This document shows positions 1 to 8,796 of a stretch of 64,000 nucleotides of DNA, piece after piece. Location: NCBI GenBank assembly GCA_011390275.1, contig JAABST010000003.1, forward strand, positions 1 to 64,000. Reading direction: 5' to 3'. Under the pieces are notes generated by a model. That model saw only the letters and a list, made by a program, of their open reading frames with translations, did not search any database and was not told the DNA's origin. The translations under genes were made by a program, and so were the position numbers. Position 1 is the first letter of the stretch; each line of letters opens with the position of its first letter. This DNA is from Geitlerinema sp. S16. GTDB lineage: Bacteria > Cyanobacteriota > Cyanobacteriia > Cyanobacteriales > Geitlerinemataceae.

Positions 1-140
1 CCGGTTCGATATCGATACAACACCGCTTCGACGAATAGCCGATTGTCTTTTGCTGTCACACCCACGCTACCGGCTCGCCCCGGTAGCAGGTCTTCGATTT
101 TTTCCCACTGTTCATCTTTCAGAGCGTAGCGTCGGGTCAT
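1..140 (-). CDS. IS5-family transposase, N-terminal part (runs off the left edge)
   Basis: The reverse complement reads from an ATG at 140 into a typical IS5-family transposase N-terminus: [20 protein letters not shown], then a segment containing [19 protein letters not shown]. This is the DUF4096-type DNA-binding head that precedes the DDE catalytic domain. Only about 46 residues lie in the window, so the catalytic residues cannot be inspected and it is unknown whether the gene is intact. Its upstream side ends in a terminal inverted repeat at 203-220, which places the element boundary inside the neighbouring Old Yellow Enzyme gene. Family assignment is from recognising the N-terminal motif. 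Confidence 0.85.
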   Translation of the reverse strand, partial: MTRRYALKDEQWEKIEDLLPGRAGSVGVTAKDNRLFVEAVLYRYRT

Positions 141-221
141 TCTACTTGGGGCTCCTTTGAGTTGACTGACCTCTATTCTCCTCGGTCTCGCCCTTTTGGG
201 CTTAATTGATGACACGCCCTA
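1..221 (-). mobile_element. Right end of an IS5-family insertion sequence, with terminal inverted repeat at 203-220
   Basis: The end of the element is the sequence TAATTGATGACACGCCCT at 203-220, which read outward-in is AGGGCGTGTCATCAATTA. The identical 18-mer forms the left end of a 128-bp element at 36268, and a near copy stands alone at 9607-9626. That recurrence, together with the transposase start 60 nt inside, identifies it as the IS terminus. The flank reads CTAAG, consistent with a TA-containing target, but the target duplication cannot be checked because the other end is outside the window. Confidence 0.8.
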
Positions 222-1050
222 AGTCATGAAATCCAAACGCAAGACCGTCCATGACATGAAGGTAGCCGAGTTTGTAGGTGTCGAGCTGTTGGGCGATGTG
301 TAGGAATGTTTCGCGATAATCCGGCGAACCCATGTCGTTAAATGCGCCGTTGGGTGAGAGTCGGACACCAACGCGCGATGCGGGCCAAACGGTTTGCACG
401 GCTTCGACCACCTCTAGCAGTAGACGGCAGCGGTTTTCGAGGTTGCCACCGTAGCGATCGGTACGCTGGTTGGTTTTGAATTGCAAAAACTGATCGAGCA
501 GGTAGCCGTTAGCGCTGTGGATCTCGACGCCATCGAAGCCCGCCGCTTTGGCGCGTTCGGCGGCCATGCGGTAATCCTCAACGACGGCAACGACGTCCTC
601 GGTGCTCAGGGCGCGTGGCGTTTCGTAGTCGTGTTTGCCCGTCGGGGTGTGGATTTGGTCGCCGTTGTCGATTTTGACGGCGGAGGCGGACACGGGCAGC
701 TCGCCGCCGTGAAAGCTGCTGTGAGACGCGCGGCCACAGTGCCACAGTTGTAGGAAAATCGTGCCGCCCGCTTCGTGAACGCGGTTGGTGATCGCTTTCC
801 AGGCTTCGGTTTGGGCGTCGTTATAGATGCCGGGGGTGTCTTGCCAGCCGATGCCCTGAGGCGAGACGACGGTGGCTTCGCTGATCAGGAGATTATCGGT
901 GGTACGTTGGGCGTAGTATTCGGCCATCAGCTCGTTAGGGATGCGATCGACGCCCGATCGAGCGCGGGTCAGCGGGGCGAGGACAACGCGATTTTCGAGG
1001 GTGAGGTCGCCGAGGCTGAAGGGACTGAGCAGATGGGGGGAAGAGGTCAT
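202..1050 (-). pseudogene. Old Yellow Enzyme family alkene reductase, 3' end lost to IS insertion
   Basis: An FMN-dependent ene-reductase that would reduce activated C=C bonds with NAD(P)H. The start MTSSPHLLSPFSLGDLTLEN, the substrate-binding pair H178/N181 in HSANGYLLDQ, and the barrel strand around LGYLHVMDG are all typical of NemA-like enzymes. The family is normally about 360 residues, but this frame stops at 282. The last five residues (GRVIN) and the stop codon are encoded by the terminal inverted repeat of the IS at 203-220, so the C-terminal barrel strands are missing. It is most likely inactive, unless the missing part is dispensable. The remainder of the gene should lie beyond the other end of the IS. 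Confidence 0.88.
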
Positions 1051-1383
1051 GGGTGCGTGACGATCGGGGCGATCGAGAAAAAGACTAACAGACTAACGCT
1101 GTGATTTTATCGAGATCTAGAGTGGATGTGGGTGCGGTCTCTGGTGGCTTGACAACGGTTGCAGCACGATACGGAAAAGCGATCGTCCCGCAGAAAATTT
1201 AAAAGAATGTTTGAAAAATATTTTAAAAATAGACGATCGCCAAACGGTTCAAGCCAAAAAAACGGCGAAGGTGCTGAAATGATCAACGCCTTTACCGTGA
1301 TGAGCTGTGTTGAGATTAAGTCGGTTCACGCCGGGACTAAACGTTTGGCGGTGAACCGGACGCTGTCCCGGTTGAGGGTGTCG
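1051..1383. other. Intergenic, 333 bp; AT-rich block and a hairpin
   Basis: No gene is recognised. There is a conspicuous A/T-rich stretch at about 1195-1235. At the right side, inverted repeats around CGGTTCAC and GTGAACCG (1322-1358) lie just downstream of the leftward EF-G-like gene. A short frame at 1159-1410 has no recognisable protein character. Confidence 0.4.
1322..1358 (-). terminator. Hairpin downstream of the EF-G-like gene (candidate terminator)
   Basis: CGGTTCACGCC and GGCGGTGAACCG pair over about 11 bp with one bulged base. The hairpin lies 26 nt past the stop codon of the leftward EF-G-like gene. No clear T tract follows on the minus strand, so it may be a 3'-stabilising hairpin rather than an intrinsic terminator. 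Confidence 0.4.
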
Positions 1384-3417
1384 TTACGCCTCCGATCCCG
1401 ATTGCGCTAAAACCCGATCGGCTAGTTTTTCGGGAACCTGTTGCAGGTGATCCTCATGCCAGCGATAAGTTCCAACCCCGAGGGAAAGCGATCGCACCTC
1501 AATGATCAAATCCTGCATTTCCGCCTGGGGAATATAGGCTGACACCGTATCCCAGTTCGCCCAGCCGTCGCGAGCTTCGTAACCGAGAATCTGGCCGCGC
1601 CGTCCGCTGATCGCCTGCAAAATCTTCGAGGTGAACTCCTTCGGTGTGCCGATTTCCACCAGGGCGATCGGCTCCAATAAAGTCGGTTCCGCCTGTTGTA
1701 GCGCCTCCTGCATCGCCACCCGCGCCGCTTGCTTAAAGGCTTGTTCCGAGCTATCGACCGAGTGATAGGAGCCGTCGGTGAGCGTCACCGCCAGATCCAC
1801 CACCGGGAAACCAAGAGGGCCGTGTTTGAGATACTCACGAATGCCCATTTCGACACCGGAGATGTATTGCTTCGGTACAACACCACCAATGATCGCTTGG
1901 CTGAAATCAAAACCAGCGCCACGATCGAGCGGCTTCACGTCAATATACACATCGCCGAACTGACCGTGACCACCACTTTGATGTTTGTAGCGGCCATTCA
2001 CATGCTCGATCGCCTTGCGGATCGTTTCCTTGTAGGCCACGCGCGGCACACGGGTCGTCATCGGCAGGTTGTACTTGCGATCGAGACGGGCGATCGACAC
2101 CTTGAGATGAATCTCGCCTTGACCCCAAAGGATGACCTCATGGGTATCGCCGTGCTGTTCCCAGTGCAGCGCCGGATCTTCATCGATCAGCTTCGCCAAC
2201 GCCGCGCTGATTTTGACCTCGTCTTTACGATTTTCTGGCACGATCGCCAGGGCATACACCGGCACAAGCTGATCGGCGTGGGGCAGCGGGTCGCAGTCCA
2301 GATCAGGGCTGAGAGTGTCGCCCGTGACGGCAGTTTCGAGGCGGGAAATCGCGACAATTTCGCCGGTGTGGGCTTCCTGAACGCTGACCTGTTGCGATCC
2401 AAATAGGCGATGCATTCCGCCCGATCGCATTCCGTTAAACGTCATCCCTTCCGTCAGCGTGCCATTCCAGACGCGCACGAGGGATTGTTTCCCTCCAAGG
2501 GTGGTGTAGTAGGTTTTCAGGACTTGGGCGACGGGGAGATCCGCGTCTTTAAACGTAAAACCGCGTCGTTGTGCGGTGACGATCGGTTCCGGCGCTTCCC
2601 GCACCAGGGCATCGAGCAGCGGACGCACGCCCCAATCGCGATCGGCCATGCCAAAGAACACCGGCACGACGAGATCCGCACCGAGATCTTGCTTCAGATC
2701 GGCGAGAATTTCGCTGGAGGTGGGGACGCCATCTTCGAGCAGGGTTTCGAGCAGGTGGTCATCAAAATCGGCCAAGCCTTCGAGCATGTCCTGGCGGGCG
2801 GCTTGTTCTTCGTCGCGGAGGTCTTCCGGCAGGGGAATTTCGGTGGCGGGGGCGTTTGCGGCGTAGCTATAGGCTTTTTCGTCGATCAGGTCGATGAAAC
2901 CCACGAGGTCGCGATCGTTGCGAATCGGGTATTGCTGCGGCAGGAGTGGGCGGCTGGAGACGTTGTTAATTGCGGCGAGAACGTCGGTGAAGTGTGACGC
3001 CGCCCGATCCATTTTGTTGATGAAAACGAGGTGCGGGATTTCCCAATCGTCGAGGAATTTAAACAGTGGTGCGAGGATCAGCACGCGGCTCACGTCTGGC
3101 TCACAGACGACGATCGCCGCGCCGACACCGATCAGCGCGTTTTGGGTTTCCTGGGCAAATTCGATCGAGCCAGGACAATCGAGGAACGTAAAATGAACGC
3201 CGCCGTACTCAGTACTGGCGGCGGACACTTCCACGCTCATTTGGCGATCGCGGGCTTCGGGGGCATGGTCGCTAACGGTGTTGCCGTCGATGACGTTGCC
3301 CTTGCGCGAAATTTTACCGGTAATCGAAAGAATGCTTTCAAGTAGGGTGGTTTTACCACTCAGATACGGACCGACGATCGCAATATTTCGCCAGCCCGAT
3401 GCGGCTTTACGGTTCAT
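1384..3417 (-). CDS. Elongation factor G-like translational GTPase (EF-G paralogue)
   Basis: A 677-residue protein with the EF-G domain order: G domain (1-~270), domain II, then domains III-V ending in the ferredoxin-like C-terminus. G1 is GPYLSGKTT (16-24), G3 is DCPG (80-83) and G4 is NKMD (134-137). It is not the canonical fusA. The P-loop is preceded by IVGPYLS rather than the usual H(I/V)DAGKTT form, and the switch I RGITI motif is replaced by RDRQMSVEV (56-64). It therefore belongs to the EF-G-like paralogue group also found in other cyanobacteria. Its role may be a specialised or stress-related one; that is inference. The ATG is supported by a GGGAGG Shine-Dalgarno at 3423-3428, five nucleotides upstream. 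No str-operon neighbours (rpsL, rpsG, tuf) are present, which also argues for a paralogue. Confidence 0.88.
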   Translation of the reverse strand: MNRKAASGWRNIAIVGPYLSGKTTLLESILSITGKISRKGNVIDGNTVSDHAPEARDRQMSVEVSAASTEYGGVHFTFLDCPGSIEFAQETQNALIGVGAAIVVCEPDVSRVLILAPLFKFLDDWEIPHLVFINKMDRAASHFTDVLAAINNVSSRPLLPQQYPIRNDRDLVGFIDLIDEKAYSYAANAPATEIPLPEDLRDEEQAARQDMLEGLADFDDHLLETLLEDGVPTSSEILADLKQDLGADLVVPVFFGMADRDWGVRPLLDALVREAPEPIVTAQRRGFTFKDADLPVAQVLKTYYTTLGGKQSLVRVWNGTLTEGMTFNGMRSGGMHRLFGSQQVSVQEAHTGEIVAISRLETAVTGDTLSPDLDCDPLPHADQLVPVYALAIVPENRKDEVKISAALAKLIDEDPALHWEQHGDTHEVILWGQGEIHLKVSIARLDRKYNLPMTTRVPRVAYKETIRKAIEHVNGRYKHQSGGHGQFGDVYIDVKPLDRGAGFDFSQAIIGGVVPKQYISGVEMGIREYLKHGPLGFPVVDLAVTLTDGSYHSVDSSEQAFKQAARVAMQEALQQAEPTLLEPIALVEIGTPKEFTSKILQAISGRRGQILGYEARDGWANWDTVSAYIPQAEMQDLIIEVRSLSLGVGTYRWHEDHLQQVPEKLADRVLAQSGSEA

Positions 3418-3930
3418 ATATACCTCCCGGAGGATCTTCCCAAGTTGTTGTTAAACAGGCCGGTGATTGCGATGTATTGATGGCAATCTGTCACGATCGC
3501 CGATCGCAATCGGGCGGGAAGACGGAGCCGGGATGTCAGCGGGGTCAAACTCCGATGATGCGAGGCTGACGGTGGCTCTGTCTTGGATTAATGGCAGGTC
3601 GAACGCCGGTGGTAAAAACGTGGTGCGATCGCGATCGTTCGATGCTAGATCAAGAACAACGACGCGATGGGAGTGCCGATTGTGGGGCTTATCTCCACAC
3701 GTTTCGCGGTGCGAGCGATATCTGTCGGTGAGATCATTATCGGTTGCGGTTGCTACAAAAGATCGCGATCGCAGTGTGTCTTAACAGGTTCACGAAGTTG
3801 CGTAAACTCCTGCGTGGTTTTGTTGCGATCATTCGCGATCGGACTGATAGATTGACATGCTCCCCGGACTACAAGTCCGGGGATTCTAAAGCTAAGCAAA
3901 CAGACCAGGCGGCTGCTCTAGTATGTGGCG
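3418..3930. other. Intergenic, 513 bp, between serS and the EF-G-like gene
   Basis: Rich in HIP1 core sites. The left end must hold the promoter and the strong Shine-Dalgarno of the EF-G-like gene. The right end holds the hairpin element at 3849-3935. No protein or tRNA is recognised; the overlapping short plus-strand frames have no recognisable character. Confidence 0.4.
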
Positions 3931-3935
3931 TCAAT
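3849..3935. repeat. Hairpin element resembling an IS200/IS605-type end
   Basis: A perfect 10-bp stem with a 3-nt loop (TCCCCGGACT at 3861-3870, AGTCCGGGGA at 3874-3883) is followed by ATTCTAAAGCTAAGCAAACAGACCAGG. The whole is bracketed by GATTGAC (about 3850) and GTCAATC (3929-3935). Subterminal hairpins with this layout are common at ends of IS200/IS605 (tnpA/tnpB) elements in cyanobacteria; that comparison is from memory. It abuts the serS stop codon and could also act as a 3' terminator for serS. No tnpA or tnpB remnant is visible beside it. Confidence 0.45.
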
Positions 3936-5214
3936 CAGACAGCACCTCGCGCTTGAGATACGGCTGCAACACCTCCGGCACGCGAATCGTACCGTCGGCA
4001 AGCTGGTAATTTTCCAGAACTGCCGCCATGGTTCGCCCGATCGCCAAGCCCGAACCGTTCAGCGTGTGGGCGAACTGTGTGCCTTTTTTGCCCTTTTCCC
4101 GAAAGCGAATGCTCGCCCGACGTGCTTGGAAATCACCAAAATTTGAGCAGCTCGAAATCTCGCGGTAGGTTCCCGCCGCCGGTAGCCACACCTCTAGGTC
4201 ATAACACTTTTGAGCGCCGAAGCCGAGATCGCCGGTGCAAAGCTCGATCGTCCGGTACGGCAGTTGCAACGCTTCGAGGATTGCCTGGGCGTCCTTGAGC
4301 AGGGCTTGGTGTTCGGCCTCGGAGGTTTCGGGGCGGACGATTTTGACCAGCTCGACCTTGTTGAACTGGTGCAGGCGAATCAGGCCGCGCGTGTCTTTGC
4401 CGTAGCTGCCCGCTTCCCGACGAAAACAGGGCGTGTAGGCGCAGTGATGGATCGGCAGCGCTTCCCCGTCGAGGATTTCATCGCGATACAGATTCGTCAC
4501 CGGCACTTCTGCGGTCGGCGCGAGCCACAAATCGTCGTCGGCACACTTAAAGCTTTCTTCGGCGAATTTCGGCAGTTGTCCCGTAGCTTGCAGCGAGGCG
4601 CTGTTCACCAATACGGGCGGCAACACTTCGACGTAACCGGCGGCGATCTGCCGATCGAGCATGAACTGAATCAAGGCTCGCTCTAGGGCGGCTCCAGCTC
4701 CCATCAGGGCGATAAAGCGACTTTGGGCGATTTTGACGGCGCGATCGGTGACGAGAATGCCCATTTTTTCGGCGATATCACCGTGGGGTAAGACCTCGTG
4801 GGTGATTTTATAGTCGTCGCCCCAGCGATCGATCTCAACGTTTTCGGTCTCGTTGGCGCCGATCGGTGTCGTTTCGCTCGGCAAATTTGGCAGGCTTAAC
4901 AGCAGCGCCGTGAGCTGCTCTTTGATGTCTTTTTCCGCTGGTTCCAGTTCGCCAAGCTGTTGCTTCAGGTCGTTGCCCTCTTGGCGTAAAGCAGCAACCT
5001 CGTCGCCCTTGGGGTCGGCTCCGGCCTTGATGCGTTGGCCGATCGTCTTGCCGATCTCATTGCTGCGCGTTTGGATCTCGGTGCGCTGCACTTCGAGTTC
5101 GCGGCGCTGTTGTTCGAGGTCGAGAATCGGGGCGATATCGTAGCCTTCACCGCGCTGACGAAGTCGATCGCGGACAGCATCGGGATTTTCGCGAATGAGT
5201 TTGATGTCTAGCAC
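3931..5214 (-). CDS. serS: Seryl-tRNA synthetase
   Basis: Charges tRNA-Ser with serine in the cytosol. The 427 residues match the usual length. The N-terminus (about 30-105) is the long antiparallel coiled coil that grips the tRNA variable arm. Class II signatures follow: motif 2 around [16 protein letters not shown] with the downstream [11 protein letters not shown], and motif 3 around [18 protein letters not shown]. The start is GTG at 5214, giving [18 protein letters not shown], a standard SerRS beginning. The gene stands alone on the minus strand, and its stop abuts the hairpin element at 3849-3935. Confidence 0.97.
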   Translation of the reverse strand: MLDIKLIRENPDAVRDRLRQRGEGYDIAPILDLEQQRRELEVQRTEIQTRSNEIGKTIGQRIKAGADPKGDEVAALRQEGNDLKQQLGELEPAEKDIKEQLTALLLSLPNLPSETTPIGANETENVEIDRWGDDYKITHEVLPHGDIAEKMGILVTDRAVKIAQSRFIALMGAGAALERALIQFMLDRQIAAGYVEVLPPVLVNSASLQATGQLPKFAEESFKCADDDLWLAPTAEVPVTNLYRDEILDGEALPIHHCAYTPCFRREAGSYGKDTRGLIRLHQFNKVELVKIVRPETSEAEHQALLKDAQAILEALQLPYRTIELCTGDLGFGAQKCYDLEVWLPAAGTYREISSCSNFGDFQARRASIRFREKGKKGTQFAHTLNGSGLAIGRTMAAVLENYQLADGTIRVPEVLQPYLKREVLSD

Positions 5215-5323
5215 GGCGGGAAAGGGCGAAAATTAAGGATAAAGCTCAAGGGTGGCGCTATTTGGCCTCACTTACGCTATCAGGTTTTGCCAAGAGGACT
5301 GACAGAGTTGACCTAAAACGAGC

Positions 5324-6241
5324 TTAAACGGTCACGCCGGTTAACGCCTGTCGCACCAGTTCGGGAATCTCCGACGGACGATGCGCCACCCGAATGCCCG
5401 CCGATTCAAACGCTTCGATTTTGCGCTGGGCTGTGCCGATCGTCAGATCATCAATGCGCTGATAGATCCCGCTGAGACGCGCATCGACAATTTCGCCCGC
5501 ATGACCGAAATGACTGTCTAACGTGGGGGCGTATTGTCCGGCGATGTAGGCAACCACGGGTTTATCGATCGCGGCTTCCACATAGCGGGCGGCGACTTCT
5601 TCTGCCGTACTGCCCACCCGACCTAACAGGACAATCACCTCCGTATTCTCATCCTCATCGAGCAACTGTAACCATTGGGCAAAGGACGAACCGAGAATGC
5701 CATTGCCTCCCAATCCCACACAAATCGACTGACCGAAACCGGCTTCCGTGAGGGTCAGCGCGACTTCGTAATCGAGCGTGCTGCTGCGGCCAATGACGCC
5801 GATCGATCCGGGTGCGTAAAACTCCACCGGATGCGTCCCGATCATGCACGCCCCCGGTACAATCACCCCCGTGCTTCCAGGCCCCAACACCAGCGCCTCG
5901 GCAGCATCCGCCGCGCGAATCAGCTCGATCGTATCCATCGGCGGCACACCATCCGTCATGATTACAATCTGGCGAATTCCCGCCGCGATCGCCTCCCGCG
6001 CCGCATCGAGCACCTGATACGGCGGCACAAAAATCGCCGTTAGATCAATCGATCCGACCGCTTCGATCGCCAGATGCACCGTATCAAACACCGGCACTTC
6101 GGCAATGGTTTGATCGCCATAGCCTGGACTGACGGCGGCGACCACGGATGTACCGTACGCACGCATCCTGGAGGTATGTATCTGTCCGAGGGGTTCGGTA
6201 ATGCCTTGGATGAGGACTCGGGTGCGATCGGAGATGTTCAT
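5324..6241 (-). CDS. sucD: Succinate-CoA ligase alpha subunit (divergent)
   Basis: The alpha subunit of the TCA enzyme interconverting succinyl-CoA and succinate with nucleotide formation. The N-terminal CoA-binding Rossmann fold begins TRVLIQGIT, and the phosphorylated histidine is seen as H247 in SHFGHAGE. Length (305) is near the usual 290. Several loops differ from well-studied enzymes: GRSSTLDYEV and GLGGNGILGSSF where a GxSGTLTYE and GIGGDP pattern is usual, and GRVGSTAEE for GEIGGxAEE. It follows sucC by 35 nt on the same strand, so the two form an operon. In cyanobacteria this step works beside the 2-oxoglutarate decarboxylase/semialdehyde shunt. Confidence 0.88.
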   Translation of the reverse strand: MNISDRTRVLIQGITEPLGQIHTSRMRAYGTSVVAAVSPGYGDQTIAEVPVFDTVHLAIEAVGSIDLTAIFVPPYQVLDAAREAIAAGIRQIVIMTDGVPPMDTIELIRAADAAEALVLGPGSTGVIVPGACMIGTHPVEFYAPGSIGVIGRSSTLDYEVALTLTEAGFGQSICVGLGGNGILGSSFAQWLQLLDEDENTEVIVLLGRVGSTAEEVAARYVEAAIDKPVVAYIAGQYAPTLDSHFGHAGEIVDARLSGIYQRIDDLTIGTAQRKIEAFESAGIRVAHRPSEIPELVRQALTGVTV

Positions 6242-6276
6242 GGTTCTTTCTCTCTAAAAAATCTCTCTAAAAATCC

Positions 6277-7488
6277 TTACGACGAAATGGTCGGTGATAG
6301 ATCCTCGGAGGGATCGGTGACGGATAGACCGGCTTCGATCGCCGCATCGAGCGTCGGGCAATAAATCAGATCATGGTTAAGTTCAGACGCTTCAAGCCGT
6401 TGACGGCCTAACGCCTGATCATGACCGGCCAAGCGCACGATCCAGCGCAAGGTTCGTCCAAGGCTGGCGAGACGATCCGCCGTTGAGAGAATTGTTTCGG
6501 CGATCGCATCACAGGAGGTCACGCTGCCGACTAAGTTGATCAAGACCGTTTCCACGTCTGGATTGGCCGTCATCAACTCCAAGCCGCGATCAAGCCGATC
6601 GCGCAAACTCGGCCCCCCACGCCAGTAAATTTCATTGCTGAGATTGAGGAAACTGGTCGGACACGCATCGACCTGACACAACAGGTCAACCGTGGCCAGG
6701 GTCAACCCCGCCCCGTTACACACCACACTGATTCCAGAACCCTCACTCGTCTCATGTTCTAGGGTAACCAGAGCCGCGCTGAGGGGATCGCGCGAGGGAT
6801 ATTTCGATCGCCGATCGCGATCAGCCTTGCGATCGCGGGCGTACTGCGCCAGATCCGGGTGACGTTCGATCGCATTATCGTTCGTCGTGATCTTGCCATC
6901 GAGCGCCATGATCTCCCCGTCTTCACGTAGCGCCAACGGGTTGATTTCGACCAGATCGAGATCCTTGGTCGCGAACAGGGTATACATTTTCTCGACGACC
7001 ATGCTGACCGCCTCGATCGCTGCACCCCGCAGTCCCATCGCCACCGCCAGACGCCGCGCATAAAACGGCGAGAATGTATCATCCACCACCACGCGCTGAA
7101 GCGACTGACTCGCCACCTCAAGCCCACTGCCACCATCGGGAGACCCCAGCAACACCGGGCGACGGGCATTGCGATCAATCACGATCGCCACATACAGCTC
7201 GCGATCCGCGTCATACTTGGCTTCCGCTAGCACCAGTTCCGGGTATAGGCCATAAATTGGCAGATGAAAGATCGCCTGAGCCGCTGCGACCGCATCGATC
7301 GTATTCGCTGCCGGTTTGATACCCCCAGCCTTGCCCCGACCGCCCATCGGCACTTGAGACTTGACCACGATCGGGTAAGGAATTTGTAGATGCTTGAGTT
7401 CCTGAGGGTAATAAATTTTCTGCGAGGGCAAAACGGGAATACCCACCTCGGAAAACAGCTCCTTGGCTTGATATTCGAGCAGATCCAT
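6277..7488 (-). CDS. sucC: Succinate-CoA ligase beta subunit (divergent)
   Basis: An ATP-grasp beta subunit partnering SucD. The ATG at 7488 gives MDLLEYQAKELFSEVGIPV, the classical SucC beginning; the open frame extends 20 codons further upstream, but that part is not SucC-like. KSQVPMGGRGKAGG carries the nucleotide-binding lysine and glycines, and VEINPLALREDGEIMALDGKI the metal-binding part. In the C-terminal CoA-ligase domain the glycine-rich phosphate loops are altered: VCNGAGLTLAT is kept, but FLNLSNEIYW and LINLVGSV replace the usual FLDVGGGA and VNIFGGI. Length (403) is close to the usual 390-400. It may therefore have altered activity; the synteny with sucD supports the assignment. 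Confidence 0.87.
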   Translation of the reverse strand: MDLLEYQAKELFSEVGIPVLPSQKIYYPQELKHLQIPYPIVVKSQVPMGGRGKAGGIKPAANTIDAVAAAQAIFHLPIYGLYPELVLAEAKYDADRELYVAIVIDRNARRPVLLGSPDGGSGLEVASQSLQRVVVDDTFSPFYARRLAVAMGLRGAAIEAVSMVVEKMYTLFATKDLDLVEINPLALREDGEIMALDGKITTNDNAIERHPDLAQYARDRKADRDRRSKYPSRDPLSAALVTLEHETSEGSGISVVCNGAGLTLATVDLLCQVDACPTSFLNLSNEIYWRGGPSLRDRLDRGLELMTANPDVETVLINLVGSVTSCDAIAETILSTADRLASLGRTLRWIVRLAGHDQALGRQRLEASELNHDLIYCPTLDAAIEAGLSVTDPSEDLSPTISS

Positions 7489-7590
7489 AGGGAAAGACAC
7501 AGGGTTTGGAGAGGCTACACTACCATAGCGATATTTATGACATCGCATCCAGCACTACAAACCAAGCTGATTTCTGTATTTAGGATACGG

Positions 7591-7923
7591 TCAGTCTTCT
7601 ACCTGGGTACTTGCGGCTAACCACTGAAGATAGGACGACGATCCGGCCACGATCGGCACGGCAATACATTCCGGTACTTCATCACTATGCAGCGCCGCGA
7701 TCGCCACCTTGATCGCGTCAAAATTCTCGCGCCGCGTTTTGATCGTCAACTGCCACTCCGGCTCGCTTTGAATCGCACCATCCCAGCGATAAACCGACAT
7801 GATCGGCGTCACGCTAACACAGCCTGCCAACCGCTCATTCACCAGGGTTTGCGCGATCGTCTGCGCTTCCGCCTCAGATCCCGAGGTGACGTAGATGAGA
7901 ATAAATTCGCTGGCTTCATTCAT
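7591..7923 (-). CDS. cutA: Divalent-cation tolerance protein CutA
   Basis: A small trimeric ferredoxin-like-fold protein of the CutA1 family. The 110 residues contain the family pattern: LIYVTSGSEAEAQTIAQTLV, LAGCVSVTPIMSVYRWDG, EWQLTIKTRRENFDAI, then HSDEVPECIAVPI near the C-terminus. Linked to copper and divalent-metal tolerance in E. coli, though its molecular job is unsettled; it resembles PII in fold. It is a lone minus-strand gene with about 100 bp to sucC downstream. Confidence 0.95.
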   Translation of the reverse strand: MNEASEFILIYVTSGSEAEAQTIAQTLVNERLAGCVSVTPIMSVYRWDGAIQSEPEWQLTIKTRRENFDAIKVAIAALHSDEVPECIAVPIVAGSSSYLQWLAASTQVED

Positions 7924-8099
7924 TTAGCGGATCTCCGTCACCCATGCTGGAACATTAAACATATTTAGAAAAAATTACAAAATTAGGTTGAAATACAAGC
8001 CGGGACACAAGCTAAAGACAAAACGAAGCGGCAACTCGATCGCTCCAAAAGCTGGCAGGAGTGACCTTACACACAAATCAACGTTGCCTTAAACCGACG

Positions 8100-8426
8100 T
8101 TAGTAAGGATTGCGTTCTAGCTCCGCCTTCATCCCTTCAAGGGTTTGATACATCCGATCAAACATTTGCTGGGGGGTAATTCCAAACTGATCAAACTGCG
8201 TATTCAGTTGCTTGACCGTCATTTGCGCCATGAAATCTTCCGATAGCTCAAAGCGCTTCATGAAAATACGATAGCGCTCCATCATCGCCTCCATCTGCTC
8301 AATGTATTGCTTCTTTCCCTCGCGATCGAACTTGCCATACTTGCCCCCAAGCTGCACAAGCGCCTGATAATCTTCAAACAGGCTTTTTGCTTCTTGCTGA
8401 ACAATTTCTGAATCGAAAAATCCCAT
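8100..8426 (-). CDS. DUF1825 family protein
   Basis: A 108-residue, almost entirely helical and highly charged protein. It begins MGFFDSEIVQQEAKSLFEDY and includes FMKRFELSEDFMAQMTVKQL. This matches the DUF1825 family, which is conserved across cyanobacteria and lacks an assigned function. There is no signal peptide or membrane segment. It is a single gene with intergenic space on both sides. Confidence 0.88.
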   Translation of the reverse strand: MGFFDSEIVQQEAKSLFEDYQALVQLGGKYGKFDREGKKQYIEQMEAMMERYRIFMKRFELSEDFMAQMTVKQLNTQFDQFGITPQQMFDRMYQTLEGMKAELERNPY

Positions 8427-8796
8427 GTCTACCCCTCGATATATAGTCGTTTTTGAGTTACGCGAACATTAAAATTAGAGTTTAGACGATGGATTAAATC
8501 GAAGTGCATCGCGATGCAATACTGTATTGATTTCGTCCAATTTTGACTCGTCTTTACACTGCTAGTATCTTAGGCCAGCTCGATTCTTCGGTTCAATGCA
8601 ATCGGGGCGTAATAACCGTCCGAAGAAGCCTCCGTCTAGGCGATCGACGGAAGAGACGGTGTCGCAGCGCAACGCAAAGCGCCATGATACCCCTGGCTCA
8701 TTCCGGCGTTTTCCATCAACCCTGACCGTCTCGCGCCAGCAGGATTGACGCTGTAACGTTTTCTTTTTATGCGGCCTTTAATTTTTGACGTTTTCC
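8427..8796. other. Intergenic, 370 bp, divergent promoter region
   Basis: Separates the leftward DUF1825 gene from rightward tsaB, so it should carry both promoters. It contains the palindrome GCATCGCGATGC near 8506-8517. No gene or clear regulator site is recognised. Confidence 0.35.

Noticed and set aside
4210..4686. Long open frame on the plus strand inside serS
   Set aside because: A shadow of the serS coding sequence, produced by its high GC content.
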